From Streptomyces cellostaticus (GTDB taxonomy: Bacteria > Actinomycetota > Actinomycetes > Streptomycetales > Streptomycetaceae): a DNA stretch of 64,000 nt. The position numbers were made by a program, and so were the translations under genes. The notes under the pieces are model-generated. The model was not told the DNA's origin. It ran no database searches and was given only the letters and a program-made list of their open reading frames with translations. Every line of letters begins with the position of its first letter. Position 1 is the stretch's first letter. Positions 1 to 9,519 of the stretch are shown piece after piece. The stretch is taken from contig NZ_KQ948040.1 in assembly GCF_001513965.1 (NCBI RefSeq), positions 1 to 64,000 of the forward strand, given 5' to 3'.

Positions 1-63
1 CCTGCAGATCCGGCTGCCCACCGCCGCCACTCGGTGACGTTACTGCCGCCCCTCCCCCGTCAG

Positions 64-708
64 TCATCCGGCCTCGGCACCCGAGTCCATGTCCAGCACG
101 CCAACCACGCGGGTTCCGGTTCCGATTTCCGGCCCGTTCACCGCGACCGCCTCCGGCACGATTCCGACGACCGGTGGCAGCACCATTCCCCGCTCGCCGT
201 CACCGGCGTCCACCAACACCCCGCACGGCAGACCGGCCTCGGCCACCGCCGACACACCCGCGTCCAGCACCGCGGCGCCCCACACCGCCCGGTACCGCCA
301 GGTCCGGCCTGCCTCTGCCCGCGCCCTCGCATACCGAGCCAGCGCGGCCTCGTCGGTGAACGCGAGCAGCCACCGTGCCCCGTGCGTCTCCACCGTCAGG
401 GCCGCGCCGTTCTCCCCGTACGGGACGAGGACGCGACGACGCCGGAACTCGCCCAGGCGCGTGCGGAACTGGCTCCGGTGAACCCTGAGTCGAACGGCCT
501 GTTCTGCGGAGAGCCCAGACTCGGCCGTCATTGCAGTCGCCGATGCAGTCTGGTTTGCGGCAGCGAATGTGATGGAATTTGGGTGGGGCGGGGCCGCAGG
601 GGAGGCCTCAGCGGGAGGCAGCGGTTCGCCGGCCGCGTGCAGCTCCGTCTGCTCCGCAATGTCCGACAATGCCGACCTGGGTGGATGCACCTCGGCTGAA
701 TCCGTCAT
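64..708 (-). CDS. SseB-like N-terminal domain protein
   Basis: The protein resembles the SseB N-terminal domain found in many Streptomyces cytoplasmic proteins of unknown role. Visible blocks are a basic stretch followed by RVLVPYGENG, then WLLAFTDEAALARYAR and, near the C terminus, GMVLPPVVGIVPE. The first 60 residues or so are Pro/Ala-rich and poorly conserved in appearance. The start is uncertain: I chose the ATG giving MTDSAEV; a longer version from 873 and a shorter one beginning MTAESGL are possible. It is complete at its 3' end, with the stop at 64-66. The 63 bases before it hold nothing I can assign. Confidence 0.6.
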   Translation of the reverse strand: MTDSAEVHPPRSALSDIAEQTELHAAGEPLPPAEASPAAPPHPNSITFAAANQTASATAMTAESGLSAEQAVRLRVHRSQFRTRLGEFRRRRVLVPYGENGAALTVETHGARWLLAFTDEAALARYARARAEAGRTWRYRAVWGAAVLDAGVSAVAEAGLPCGVLVDAGDGERGMVLPPVVGIVPEAVAVNGPEIGTGTRVVGVLDMDSGAEAG

Positions 709-910
709 CCCCGCCGACCCCGTCGGCTCAGCGCTCCCCACGGCGCCTTCCCCCTCACCGGAAGTGTCTTGATACGTTCGGCCGGTTTCATTCAGCGAAC
801 GACCTTCAATGCTCACATGCGGGGGCAATGCACACAACGCCCATCGGATCAACAATGAGCAAAGGACAGTCAACTGCCGTCATATCCGGGACAATTCCCG
901 CAGAGCATGG

Positions 911-2152
911 CTAGGGCAGCCGCAGTCTCCGGAACTCGATCGTCTCGTACGCCCCCGTCAGCCCGGTCTCGTACAGGATCCCGACGGTGTCGCGGTCCAA
1001 CTGCACGAGGTCGGAGTAGGCGGCCCGGCGCGCGGACAGTGTCAGGGCCTTGGTGAAGGTCGCTCCGCCATCCGTGCTGGACCACAGGGCCATCGCCCGG
1101 CGGGCGGTCGGCACGGACGGGCCGGAGAACAGCAACGGTGCGGTATGGCCCTGGAGTTGGAGGACACTGCCCTCGGTCACCGGGACGTCGTTGAGCGTGG
1201 GCTGGGCGGCGAAGGGGCGGTCGAGGGTGTGGCCGCCGTCGCTGCTGTAGGTGTCGAGCCGGTTGCCGGGGCTGGTGCCGTTCTGGTCCCGGGAGGCGAT
1301 GTACAGGCGGCCGTCCGGGAGCTGGGCGGCGCCGGTCTCGTTGGCGTTGGTCACGCCGTCGTAGGTGTCGTCCACGAAGCCGAGGTGCCAGGTGCGGCCG
1401 CCGTCGTCGCTGTAGAGGGCGTGGGCGCCGTAGTACCGGGACTCCCGGCCGGTGTCGGAGGAGCCGGCGGGCGGGGCTGCGGAGTGGTCGGCGGGGACGA
1501 GGAGACGGCCGGCGTGCCGGCCGCGGGTCAGGGCCAGCGCATGGCCGGGGCCGGTCGCGTACCAGCGCCAGCCGGGCCGCTTCACCTCGGCCGTGATCTC
1601 CTGCGGGGAAGTGAAGTGGCGGCCGTCGTCCCAGCTGCGCTGTACGAACACCCGGCGGCCCTGCTCCGGCGCGACCTTGCCGCGCATGATCCGGTCCTCC
1701 GTCACGGCCCCGCTGTTGTAGGAGGTCACCAGGATCACCGCGCCGGTGCGCGGGTCGACCACGGGTGCCGGGTTGCCCCGGGTGTCGCCCTGCCCGGCGG
1801 CCACGACCGTCTGCGGGCCCCAGGTGCAGCCGCCGTCGGTGGAGCGGCGCAGGACGACATCGATGTCACCGCTGTCGCCGACGCCGTCGCGCCGGCCCTC
1901 GGCGAAGGCCAGGACGGTGCCGGTGGAGGTCCCACCGCGCGAGTGTGCTCGAAGGTGGGGGGTGGTGATGACGGCCGCGGGGATGCGGTAGGTGGCGTAG
2001 CCGCCCTCCCCGGACACGTACGGCACCGAGGAGGCGCAGCCGTGCGCGGAGTGGGCGGGGTGGGCGGAGTGCGCGGAGTGGGCTGGGTGCAGGGCGGTGA
2101 GCGGGGTGAGGAACGCGGTGGCGGTGAGAAGGGCGCGGCTCAGCGGGGTCAC
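911..2152 (-). CDS. Secreted exo-alpha-sialidase (BNR/Asp-box)
   Basis: This is a predicted secreted glycoside hydrolase of the sialidase fold, which removes terminal sialic acids. An N-terminal hydrophobic signal segment is followed by a His/Ala/Ser repeat (AHSAHSAHPAHSAH). The sialidase YRIP motif is present (YATYRIPAAV). At least four Asp-box-like motifs mark a six-bladed propeller: STDGGCTW, SDDGGRTW, SSDGGHTL and STDGGATF. The start is GTG, three bases after the response-regulator stop, so the gene is probably translated as the last member of the MMPL/two-component operon. A conserved arginine triad and Tyr/Glu pair are expected for the family but I did not assign each residue. The function is well supported; the substrate is inferred. 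Confidence 0.88.
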   Translation of the reverse strand: MTPLSRALLTATAFLTPLTALHPAHSAHSAHPAHSAHGCASSVPYVSGEGGYATYRIPAAVITTPHLRAHSRGGTSTGTVLAFAEGRRDGVGDSGDIDVVLRRSTDGGCTWGPQTVVAAGQGDTRGNPAPVVDPRTGAVILVTSYNSGAVTEDRIMRGKVAPEQGRRVFVQRSWDDGRHFTSPQEITAEVKRPGWRWYATGPGHALALTRGRHAGRLLVPADHSAAPPAGSSDTGRESRYYGAHALYSDDGGRTWHLGFVDDTYDGVTNANETGAAQLPDGRLYIASRDQNGTSPGNRLDTYSSDGGHTLDRPFAAQPTLNDVPVTEGSVLQLQGHTAPLLFSGPSVPTARRAMALWSSTDGGATFTKALTLSARRAAYSDLVQLDRDTVGILYETGLTGAYETIEFRRLRLP

Positions 2153-2155
2153 GCC

Positions 2156-2815
2156 TCATATGCTCCCCGGAACCACCAGCCCCGACTCGTAGCCCACGAT
2201 GACGAGCTGGGCGCGGTCGCGTGCCCCGAGCTTGCCCATGATCCGGCTGACGTGGGTCTTCGCGGTGAGCGGGCTCAGCCCCAACACCTCTGCGATTTCA
2301 GTGTTGTTGAGGCCCCGGGTGACCAGCGTCAGCACCTCCCGCTCGCGGTCCGAGAGGCACTCGGGGCCGCCCGTCGCAGGCGCGGAGGGGCTGCGCAGAA
2401 ACCGCTCGATCAGGCGTGCCGTCGGGCCCGGGGAGAGCAGCGCCTCGCCCGCGGCGATGGTGCGGATCGCGTCGAGCAGGTCCGCCGGACGGGTGTCCTT
2501 GACCAGGAAGCCCGAGGCGCCGGCGCGCAGCGCATCCACGATGTGCTCGTCGGTGTCGTAGGTGGTGAGGACGAGCACCTTCACCCCGGCCAGGTCCTCG
2601 TCGGCGGCGATCAGCCGGGTGGCCTCGATGCCGTCGAGGCCGGGCATGCGGATGTCCATCAGCACCACGTCGGCGCGCTCGGCGCGGGCGAGGTCGACGG
2701 CCTCGCGGCCGGTGGCGGCCTGGCCGACGACCTCCATGTCCGGCGCGGTCTCGACCAGCATCGCGAACGCGGCCCGGACGAGGGTCTGGTCGTCGGCGAG
2801 CAGCACCCGGATCAT
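2156..2815 (-). CDS. NarL/LuxR-family response regulator
   Basis: This is a 219-residue response regulator. The receiver domain (about 1-120) has the acidic pocket ADDQ near residues 7-10, phospho-acceptor Asp54 in LMDIRMPG, and a conserved Lys in FLVKDTRPADLL. The C-terminal LuxR helix-turn-helix (about 150-210) reads LSDREREVLTLVTRGLNNTEIAEVL. Its start overlaps the kinase stop by 4 bases (ATGA), so kinase and regulator are translationally coupled. It probably controls its own operon through the palindrome at 6249-6264, which is inference. Confidence 0.95.
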   Translation of the reverse strand: MIRVLLADDQTLVRAAFAMLVETAPDMEVVGQAATGREAVDLARAERADVVLMDIRMPGLDGIEATRLIAADEDLAGVKVLVLTTYDTDEHIVDALRAGASGFLVKDTRPADLLDAIRTIAAGEALLSPGPTARLIERFLRSPSAPATGGPECLSDREREVLTLVTRGLNNTEIAEVLGLSPLTAKTHVSRIMGKLGARDRAQLVIVGYESGLVVPGSI

Positions 2816-3999
2816 CTCGGCCCTCCCAGGGGCAGTACGGCCTTCACCTCGAAGCCCTTCGCGTCCTCGCGCGGTCCGGCGTCCACCGTGCCGCCGACGC
2901 TGCGGGCCCGCTCCCGCATGCCGACGAGGCCGAAGCCTGGCAGACCGTCGCCCGCGCCCGAGCCGTCGTCGGTGACGTGGACGCGCAGGGCGCCGTCGTC
3001 CTCGTGCACGCGTACGTGCACGGTCACATCGTCGCGGCCGCCGTGCCGTACCGCGTTCGTGAGCGCCTCCTGCACGATCCGGTAGGCGGCGGCCCCCACG
3101 GCGGGCGGTACCTCCTCCGCGGTGACCGTGAGCTTCACCTCGGCGCCCGCGGCCGTCCGCGCGAGGTCGACCAGGCCGTGCAGGCCGGGCAGCGGGCCGC
3201 GGGAGTCCGGGGAACCGGGGTCGCGCAGGACCTCCAGGGTCGTACGGAGTTCGCCGCGGGCCGTACGGCAGGTCTCGGCGATGTCGTCCAGGGCCTCGGC
3301 GACAGCGGCCCGGTCCAGGCGGCCGGGGTCGGCGCCCAGGACGTGGGCGGCGACCGAGGTCTGCACGCCGATGAGGGTGATGCTGTGGGCGAGCAGGTCG
3401 TGCAGGTCGCGGGCGATGCGCAGGCGTTCCTCGGCGACCCGGCGGCCGGCCTCCTCCTCGCGGGTGCGTTCGGCTCGTTCGGCGCGTTCGAGGGCGGCGG
3501 CCGCGTTCTCCCGGTGGACGCGGATGTAGCCGCCCAGCACGAGCATGGAGACGATCCAGCCGGTGATCTGGAACGACACCGCGAGCCCGGCCATGCCGTG
3601 GTCGATCTTCAGGACCAGCATGAGCCCGACGACGGCGCAGCCGATGGCCGCCGTGCGCCGGGGTCCGCTGCTGACCGCCACCGTGTAGAGGACGACCATG
3701 GAGGCGGCGGTCGGCGCGGAGTGGTTGTAGTTCTGCTGGTGGTAGAACGCGATCAGCGGGATCGTGAGCGCCAGCACCGCGAGCGGCGCCCGGCGGCGCC
3801 AGGCCAGCGGCACGTGGAGGCCGAGAAGCAGGGCCCAGCCGAGCGCGTCCGGGTGCCGTCCGCTGCCGACGGTCACCGCGATCACGGAGGCCAGGGTGGC
3901 GAGGCCGACGGCGAGGTACGCGTCCTGCCGCAGCGGGCCGAGGATCGCGAAGGCCCGTCGGGGCCGGACGGCGGTGATGGTTGCCTGCACGGGACTCAT
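2812..3999 (-). CDS. Two-component sensor histidine kinase (HisKA_3)
   Basis: This is a membrane sensor kinase partnering with the downstream regulator. The N-terminal part has five or six hydrophobic helices (roughly residues 25-150), with no large extracellular domain. A short coiled coil rich in RAERAERTREEEAGRR follows, then the HisKA_3 H-box RIARDLHDLLAHS with the phospho-His. The HATPase_c domain near the C terminus contains VQEALTNAVRHGG and the glycine-rich VTDDGSGAG and GFGLVGMRERA. The start is taken at ATG 3999 (MSPVQ); a GTG at 4038 in the same frame is an alternative. The intramembrane-sensing architecture resembles kinases that guard cell-envelope transporters. Confidence 0.93.
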   Translation of the reverse strand: MSPVQATITAVRPRRAFAILGPLRQDAYLAVGLATLASVIAVTVGSGRHPDALGWALLLGLHVPLAWRRRAPLAVLALTIPLIAFYHQQNYNHSAPTAASMVVLYTVAVSSGPRRTAAIGCAVVGLMLVLKIDHGMAGLAVSFQITGWIVSMLVLGGYIRVHRENAAAALERAERAERTREEEAGRRVAEERLRIARDLHDLLAHSITLIGVQTSVAAHVLGADPGRLDRAAVAEALDDIAETCRTARGELRTTLEVLRDPGSPDSRGPLPGLHGLVDLARTAAGAEVKLTVTAEEVPPAVGAAAYRIVQEALTNAVRHGGRDDVTVHVRVHEDDGALRVHVTDDGSGAGDGLPGFGLVGMRERARSVGGTVDAGPREDAKGFEVKAVLPLGGPR

Positions 4000-4045
4000 C
4001 TTCCGGTAGGCGGGTGCCCCTGCCGAGAGCGGGGGCACCCGGAGG

Positions 4046-6121
4046 TCAGGCCACGGGTTCCGGGACGCGCTCGCGGCCCGCGGACGGCGCCTTGGACAGC
4101 CGCCCCGGCCACCACACTCTCCTGCCCAGCGCCACGCTCGCGCTGGTCACCAGGTAGGTGCGGACGAGGAAGGTGTCCAGCAGGACGCCGACCGCGATGA
4201 CGAAGCCCAGCTCGACCAGCGGGACCAGCCCCATGTTCGTCAGCACGGCGAAGGTGGCGGCGAGGACGAGCCCGGCGGAGGCGATGACCCCGCCGGTGGT
4301 GCGCAGTGCCGTCAGCGCGGCGGCCGCGGGCTCGGCGCCCCTCAACGACTCCTCCCGCATGCGGTGCATCAGGAAGATGCCGTAGTCGACGCCGAGGGCG
4401 ACCAGGAACACGAAGGACAGCAGGCCGAGACCGGGATCGGTGCCGTGGAAGCCGAACAGCGGTCCGAACACCAGCCCGCCGACGCCGAGCGCCGCGCCCC
4501 ACACGGCGACCACGGCGGCCACCAGGATCAGCGGCGCGACGAGGGAGCGGAGCAGGACGATCAGGATCAGCAGCACGGAGAGCAGGACGATCGGTACGAC
4601 GACCAGCCGGTCGCGGGCGTCGGTGTCCTCCAGGTCGAGCTGCTGGGCGCTGGGCCCGCCGACGTAGGAACCGGGCAGTCGGTGCCGTAGCGCCTTGATG
4701 GTGGCGGTCTCGGCGGCGGACTGGGGCGGGGCGGACGCGGTCACCGTGATCTCGGTCCAGCGGTCGCCGGTGCGGCCCGCCACGGCGCTCACCACTCCCC
4801 GGGTGCCCTTGACCGCCGCCAGCGTGGTGTCGGCGCGGCCGGCCGGGGTGAGGATCTCGATGGGCTGCGCGGACCGCTCCGGGTAGGCCCTGGCCACCGT
4901 CTCCATGGCCGTCACGGAGTCCGGCCGGTCGACGAAGGCGTCCAGCTGCTTGAGGGAACCGGGCAGGTTCAGCACGCCCAGTGCGAGCGCGCCGAGCAGG
5001 ACGGCTCCGGAGGCGAGGACGGTCAGCGGGCGGCGCCCGGCCGAGGAGCCCATCGCGGCGAACAGCGACCGGCGGGCCGTGGGCGTGCTGCCGTGGGCGG
5101 GCACGAGCGGCCAGAAGACTCGGCGGCCCAGCAGGACCAGGACGGCAGGGAGCAGCGTCAGCATCGCGGCCAGCGCGCACAGCACACCGACGGTGCCGAG
5201 CGGGCCCATGCCCCGGCTGGAGTTGAGATCGGCGGCGAGCAGGCACAGCAGCCCCGCGGCGACCGTGCCGGAGGAGGCGAGGACGGCGGGCCCGCAGCCG
5301 CGCAGCGCGGCCCGCATGGCGTCGTACGGCCGCTCGTGGCGCCGTAGCTCCTCGCGGTAGCGGGAGACGAGGAGCAGGGCGTAGTCGGTGCCGGCGCCGA
5401 AGACGAGGATCGTCATGATGCCCGCGCTCTGGCCGGAGACGGTGGTGCCGAAGGCCTGGTTGAGGCCGTAAGCCGCGGCCCGGGCCAGGAAGTCTCCGAT
5501 ACCGGCGACCACGAGCGGGACCAGCCACAGCAGGGGGCTGCGGTAGATGAGGATGAGCAGGATCGCGACGACGGCGACCGTGGTGTAGAGCAGGGGCCCG
5601 CCGAGGGAGGCGTACACACCGGAGGCGTCGGTGGCGAGGGCGGCCGGGCCGCCCGCCTCGACCGTCAACCCTCCTGGACCGTGGGCGACTTGGCGGACGT
5701 CGTCGACGAAGGCGTCGCGTCTCTTCTCGTCCGTGCCGGGCTCGTTGCTGCTGACCGGGTACATCAGGGTGGTGCCGTCGGCGGACGGGATGCCCCGCGG
5801 GGCGGTGGACAGGGTGTGGCGGTGGGCGATCGTCGCCACCTGGCGTCCGGCCGTCGTCCGGTCGGCGGCGGTGAGGCCGCCCGCGCGGTGGTAGACGAGG
5901 ACCAGTTCGGTGCTCTCGCCGCCGGGCAGCCGGTCCTGAAGCTTGGCCACCTGCGTGGAGTCGGCGGACGCGGGCAGATAGTCGGTCGCCCGGTTGTGCT
6001 GGACGTCGGCGAGCCTGGCAGCGAACGGCCCCGCCACGGCCAGCAGGACCACCCACAGGCCCAGCACCAGCAAGGGCAGCCCCCGCCGCCCCTCTGTCAC
6101 ACGTGTTCTCGCGGCCCCCAT
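4046..6121 (-). CDS. MMPL/RND-family membrane transporter
   Basis: This is a 691-residue MMPL-type exporter. Two repeats each consist of one N-terminal helix, a large extracytoplasmic loop, and five clustered helices. The first loop follows residue 30 (LADVQHNRATDYLP); the transmembrane Asp-Tyr motif is GAGTDYALLLVSRYREEL in repeat one and ALGVDYGIFLMHRMREESL in repeat two. These are the proton-relay motifs of the family. The start has a strong ribosome binding site (GGAGGGAGGG). It heads a minus-strand operon with the kinase, regulator and sialidase genes. The substrate is unknown; homologues move lipids, drugs or secondary metabolites. Confidence 0.93.
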   Translation of the reverse strand: MGAARTRVTEGRRGLPLLVLGLWVVLLAVAGPFAARLADVQHNRATDYLPASADSTQVAKLQDRLPGGESTELVLVYHRAGGLTAADRTTAGRQVATIAHRHTLSTAPRGIPSADGTTLMYPVSSNEPGTDEKRRDAFVDDVRQVAHGPGGLTVEAGGPAALATDASGVYASLGGPLLYTTVAVVAILLILIYRSPLLWLVPLVVAGIGDFLARAAAYGLNQAFGTTVSGQSAGIMTILVFGAGTDYALLLVSRYREELRRHERPYDAMRAALRGCGPAVLASSGTVAAGLLCLLAADLNSSRGMGPLGTVGVLCALAAMLTLLPAVLVLLGRRVFWPLVPAHGSTPTARRSLFAAMGSSAGRRPLTVLASGAVLLGALALGVLNLPGSLKQLDAFVDRPDSVTAMETVARAYPERSAQPIEILTPAGRADTTLAAVKGTRGVVSAVAGRTGDRWTEITVTASAPPQSAAETATIKALRHRLPGSYVGGPSAQQLDLEDTDARDRLVVVPIVLLSVLLILIVLLRSLVAPLILVAAVVAVWGAALGVGGLVFGPLFGFHGTDPGLGLLSFVFLVALGVDYGIFLMHRMREESLRGAEPAAAALTALRTTGGVIASAGLVLAATFAVLTNMGLVPLVELGFVIAVGVLLDTFLVRTYLVTSASVALGRRVWWPGRLSKAPSAGRERVPEPVA

Positions 6122-6248
6122 GGAAACGGGCCCTCCCTCCGAAGCGGATGTCTGAATACGGCTCCCAGACTTCCTCCGGAAAGCGCCGCGTTCGTCGGAC
6201 GTGGGGGCGAGTTCGGGGGTACTGCGCGGGGTGACCGGCCGGGCGGAC

Positions 6249-6264
6249 TACTCCCTGGGGAGTA
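6249..6264. promoter_or_regulatory. Perfect palindrome TACTCCC-TG-GGGAGTA, candidate operator
   Basis: Two 7-bp arms are separated by 2 bp, about 130 bp upstream of the MMPL exporter start. The size and symmetry suit a dimeric NarL/LuxR-type regulator. The regulator encoded in the same operon is the obvious candidate, by inference only. Confidence 0.5.
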
Positions 6265-6330
6265 TCGCGAGAGCGCGGGTCAGGGGCGTGATTTACGCGG
6301 GGAGGTTCCACACAAGGGCGGGTCGGGCGG

Positions 6331-6595
6331 GGGCGGATCAGTCGGGCGCGGGCCGGGCGGGCGCGAGCCAGGCAGGCACAGACAGGACGGGCGCCAGACA
6401 ACCGGACGCCAGCCAAGCAAGCGCGAGCCAACGGGGCACCCTCAGCCCGGCGCGAGCCAGCCGAACGCCGCCAACCCGACGCAAGCCAACGGGCGCTGTC
6501 AGGACGACGCGAGTCAGCCCGGCGCCAGCCAAACAAGCGCGAGCCAACCGGGCGCCCTCAGGCCAACGCGAGTCAGCCCGGCGCCCATCAGGACG
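6331..6595. repeat. About 18 degenerate 14-16-bp repeats (GCGCSAGCCARCCRG-like)
   Basis: An array of roughly 15-bp units, such as GCGCGAGCCAACCGG and GCGCCAGCCAAACAA, runs from the 3' end of the TerB-like gene toward the MMPL promoter. On the plus strand it reads as GASQP-like pentads. On the minus strand it reads as L-x-x-A-R pentads similar to pentapeptide repeats (A(D/N)LXX) with Asp/Asn replaced by Arg/Gly. Units of 14 or 16 bp break every frame, so no intact protein results. It may be a decayed pentapeptide-repeat gene or a non-coding array. Confidence 0.65.
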
Positions 6596-7283
6596 GTGTT
6601 CTTGCCGCCGCCAGTAGTCGGTTCACGTCGTCGGTGCAGATGGTCAGGGCCGCGCCGATCGTGGCCAGTGCGTCGCGTTCGGCGGGTGTGTAGGGGCCGT
6701 CGGCCAGGGCGATGCGGGCCGCCTGGAGGAGGAGGGCCTCGCGGCCGGGCGGGGCGAGGTGAGGGGCGAGCGGGTCGAGGGCCTCGTGCAGCTCTATGGC
6801 GAGGCTCGCGCCGCACGGGCCGCCGAGGACCCGGCCGGTGTCGGCGGCGAGGGCCTCGACCAGGGCGGCCAGCTGGTCCTCGGCGCAGTCCTCGAAGCCG
6901 GCCGCGCGGACGGTGGCGGCGGCCGTCTCCAGGGCCGTACGGGAGGAGGTGCCGCCCGCGGCCAGGACGGCGAGGGCGACGGTGTGCACGGCGTCGCGGA
7001 GCATCGCGGAGAAGCGGCGGGTGGTGGGGTGGTCGAGGACGTCGGTGCCGAAGTGGTGGCGGCAGGACGCGCACTCCACGACGGGTCCGGTCGCCCCGCG
7101 CGGCAGCACGGGCACCCCGAGGAGGGTGAAGCGGCGGCGCCCGGTGAGCCGCTGGTAGTTGCGGTCGCCTCCGCAGCCGGGGCAGAAGAACTCGCCGTCT
7201 CCCACGGGTGTCCATGCGGTGCGGGTGCCCAGAATGCGCACAGCTCTGGTGGCACGGTCGTCTCGTCCCCGTACTGGCAGCAC
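6588..7283 (-). CDS. Zinc-ribbon and TerB-like domain protein
   Basis: This is a cytoplasmic protein of about 231 residues. An N-terminal zinc ribbon is formed by CPGCGGDRNYQ and, after about 40 residues, CASCRHHFG. It is followed by an all-helical TerB-like domain (ALAVLAAGGTSSRTALE, LQAARIALADGPYTPAERDAL), which in tellurite-resistance relatives binds metal with acidic residues. The start is GTG 7283, chosen because GGAGG lies six bases upstream; longer in-frame starts lack a site. It stands alone between leuA and the repeat array. Its role is not known. Confidence 0.8.
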   Translation of the reverse strand: MLPVRGRDDRATRAVRILGTRTAWTPVGDGEFFCPGCGGDRNYQRLTGRRRFTLLGVPVLPRGATGPVVECASCRHHFGTDVLDHPTTRRFSAMLRDAVHTVALAVLAAGGTSSRTALETAAATVRAAGFEDCAEDQLAALVEALAADTGRVLGGPCGASLAIELHEALDPLAPHLAPPGREALLLQAARIALADGPYTPAERDALATIGAALTICTDDVNRLLAAARTPS

Positions 7284-7410
7284 GTCGCACCTCCGTAACG
7301 ACGCGGCAACATCGCCGCGCTGGCGTGATGTTAGCCACATCACGGAGGCTGAGTCAGTACCCCGTACGAGACCTTTCCGTGACCTCGGGGGTGCGATGGC
7401 CGATAAGTGA

Positions 7411-7448
7411 CGGGGCCCCAGCCGCCGTATACGACGACTGGGGCCCCG
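7411..7448 (-). terminator. leuA terminator hairpin
   Basis: A perfect 11-bp stem CGGGGCCCCAG/CTGGGGCCCCG with a 16-base loop lies 20 bp after the leuA stop. There is no strong U-tract, as is common in Streptomyces. Confidence 0.75.
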
Positions 7449-7467
7449 AAACGGCCGGTCAGAGCGT

Positions 7468-9204
<1,737 letters not shown>

Positions 9205-9269
9205 TCAGGATGTCCGGAAGGACGGCCGACGACGCAACGCCAAAGCTCCGCGGGGAGGGAGTCGGCCTC

Positions 9270-9317
9270 TTACAGGCCCTCGCCGCGGCAGCTAAGGAGA
9301 AGCAGCCCGAAACGCAT
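9270..9317 (-). CDS. leuL: leuA leader peptide MRFGLLLLSCRGEGL
   Basis: A 15-codon open frame 80 bp upstream of leuA contains four consecutive Leu codons (CTG CTT CTC CTT) and a fifth at the end. The stop codon lies in the loop of a GGCCT/AGGCC hairpin. Leucine-rich leader peptides upstream of leuA are an established attenuation device in actinomycetes. Ribosome stalling on the Leu run would alter folding of the leader before leuA. Confidence 0.85.
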   Translation of the reverse strand: MRFGLLLLSCRGEGL

Positions 9318-9519
9318 GATGCTCCGCAGCCTAGCCGAGCCGCGCCTGGTGCGCGGGCCTGTATCAGTATGCGGAACCGGCAGAACAAAATGGACAAATG
9401 GTGCGCCATATCACGTTCGCTACACAGTGCGAGCGTGGAGTCACCAGATTGTCACCCTATTTCACCAATCACAGTCGCAGGTAGTGACACCGGCATAACT
9501 CAGTGCAAGGGTGCCGGGC

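Noticed and set aside
809-3085. Long plus-strand open frame over the sialidase, regulator and kinase genes
   Set aside because: It is low-complexity Gly/Ala/Val/Arg sequence opposite three well-recognised genes, typical of GC-rich shadow frames.
3996-6536. 846-codon minus-strand frame overlapping the MMPL gene
   Set aside because: It is a shifted frame of the transporter gene with an Arg/Pro-rich product; the real frame has clear transmembrane motifs. Only its N-terminal repeat section is of interest as DNA.
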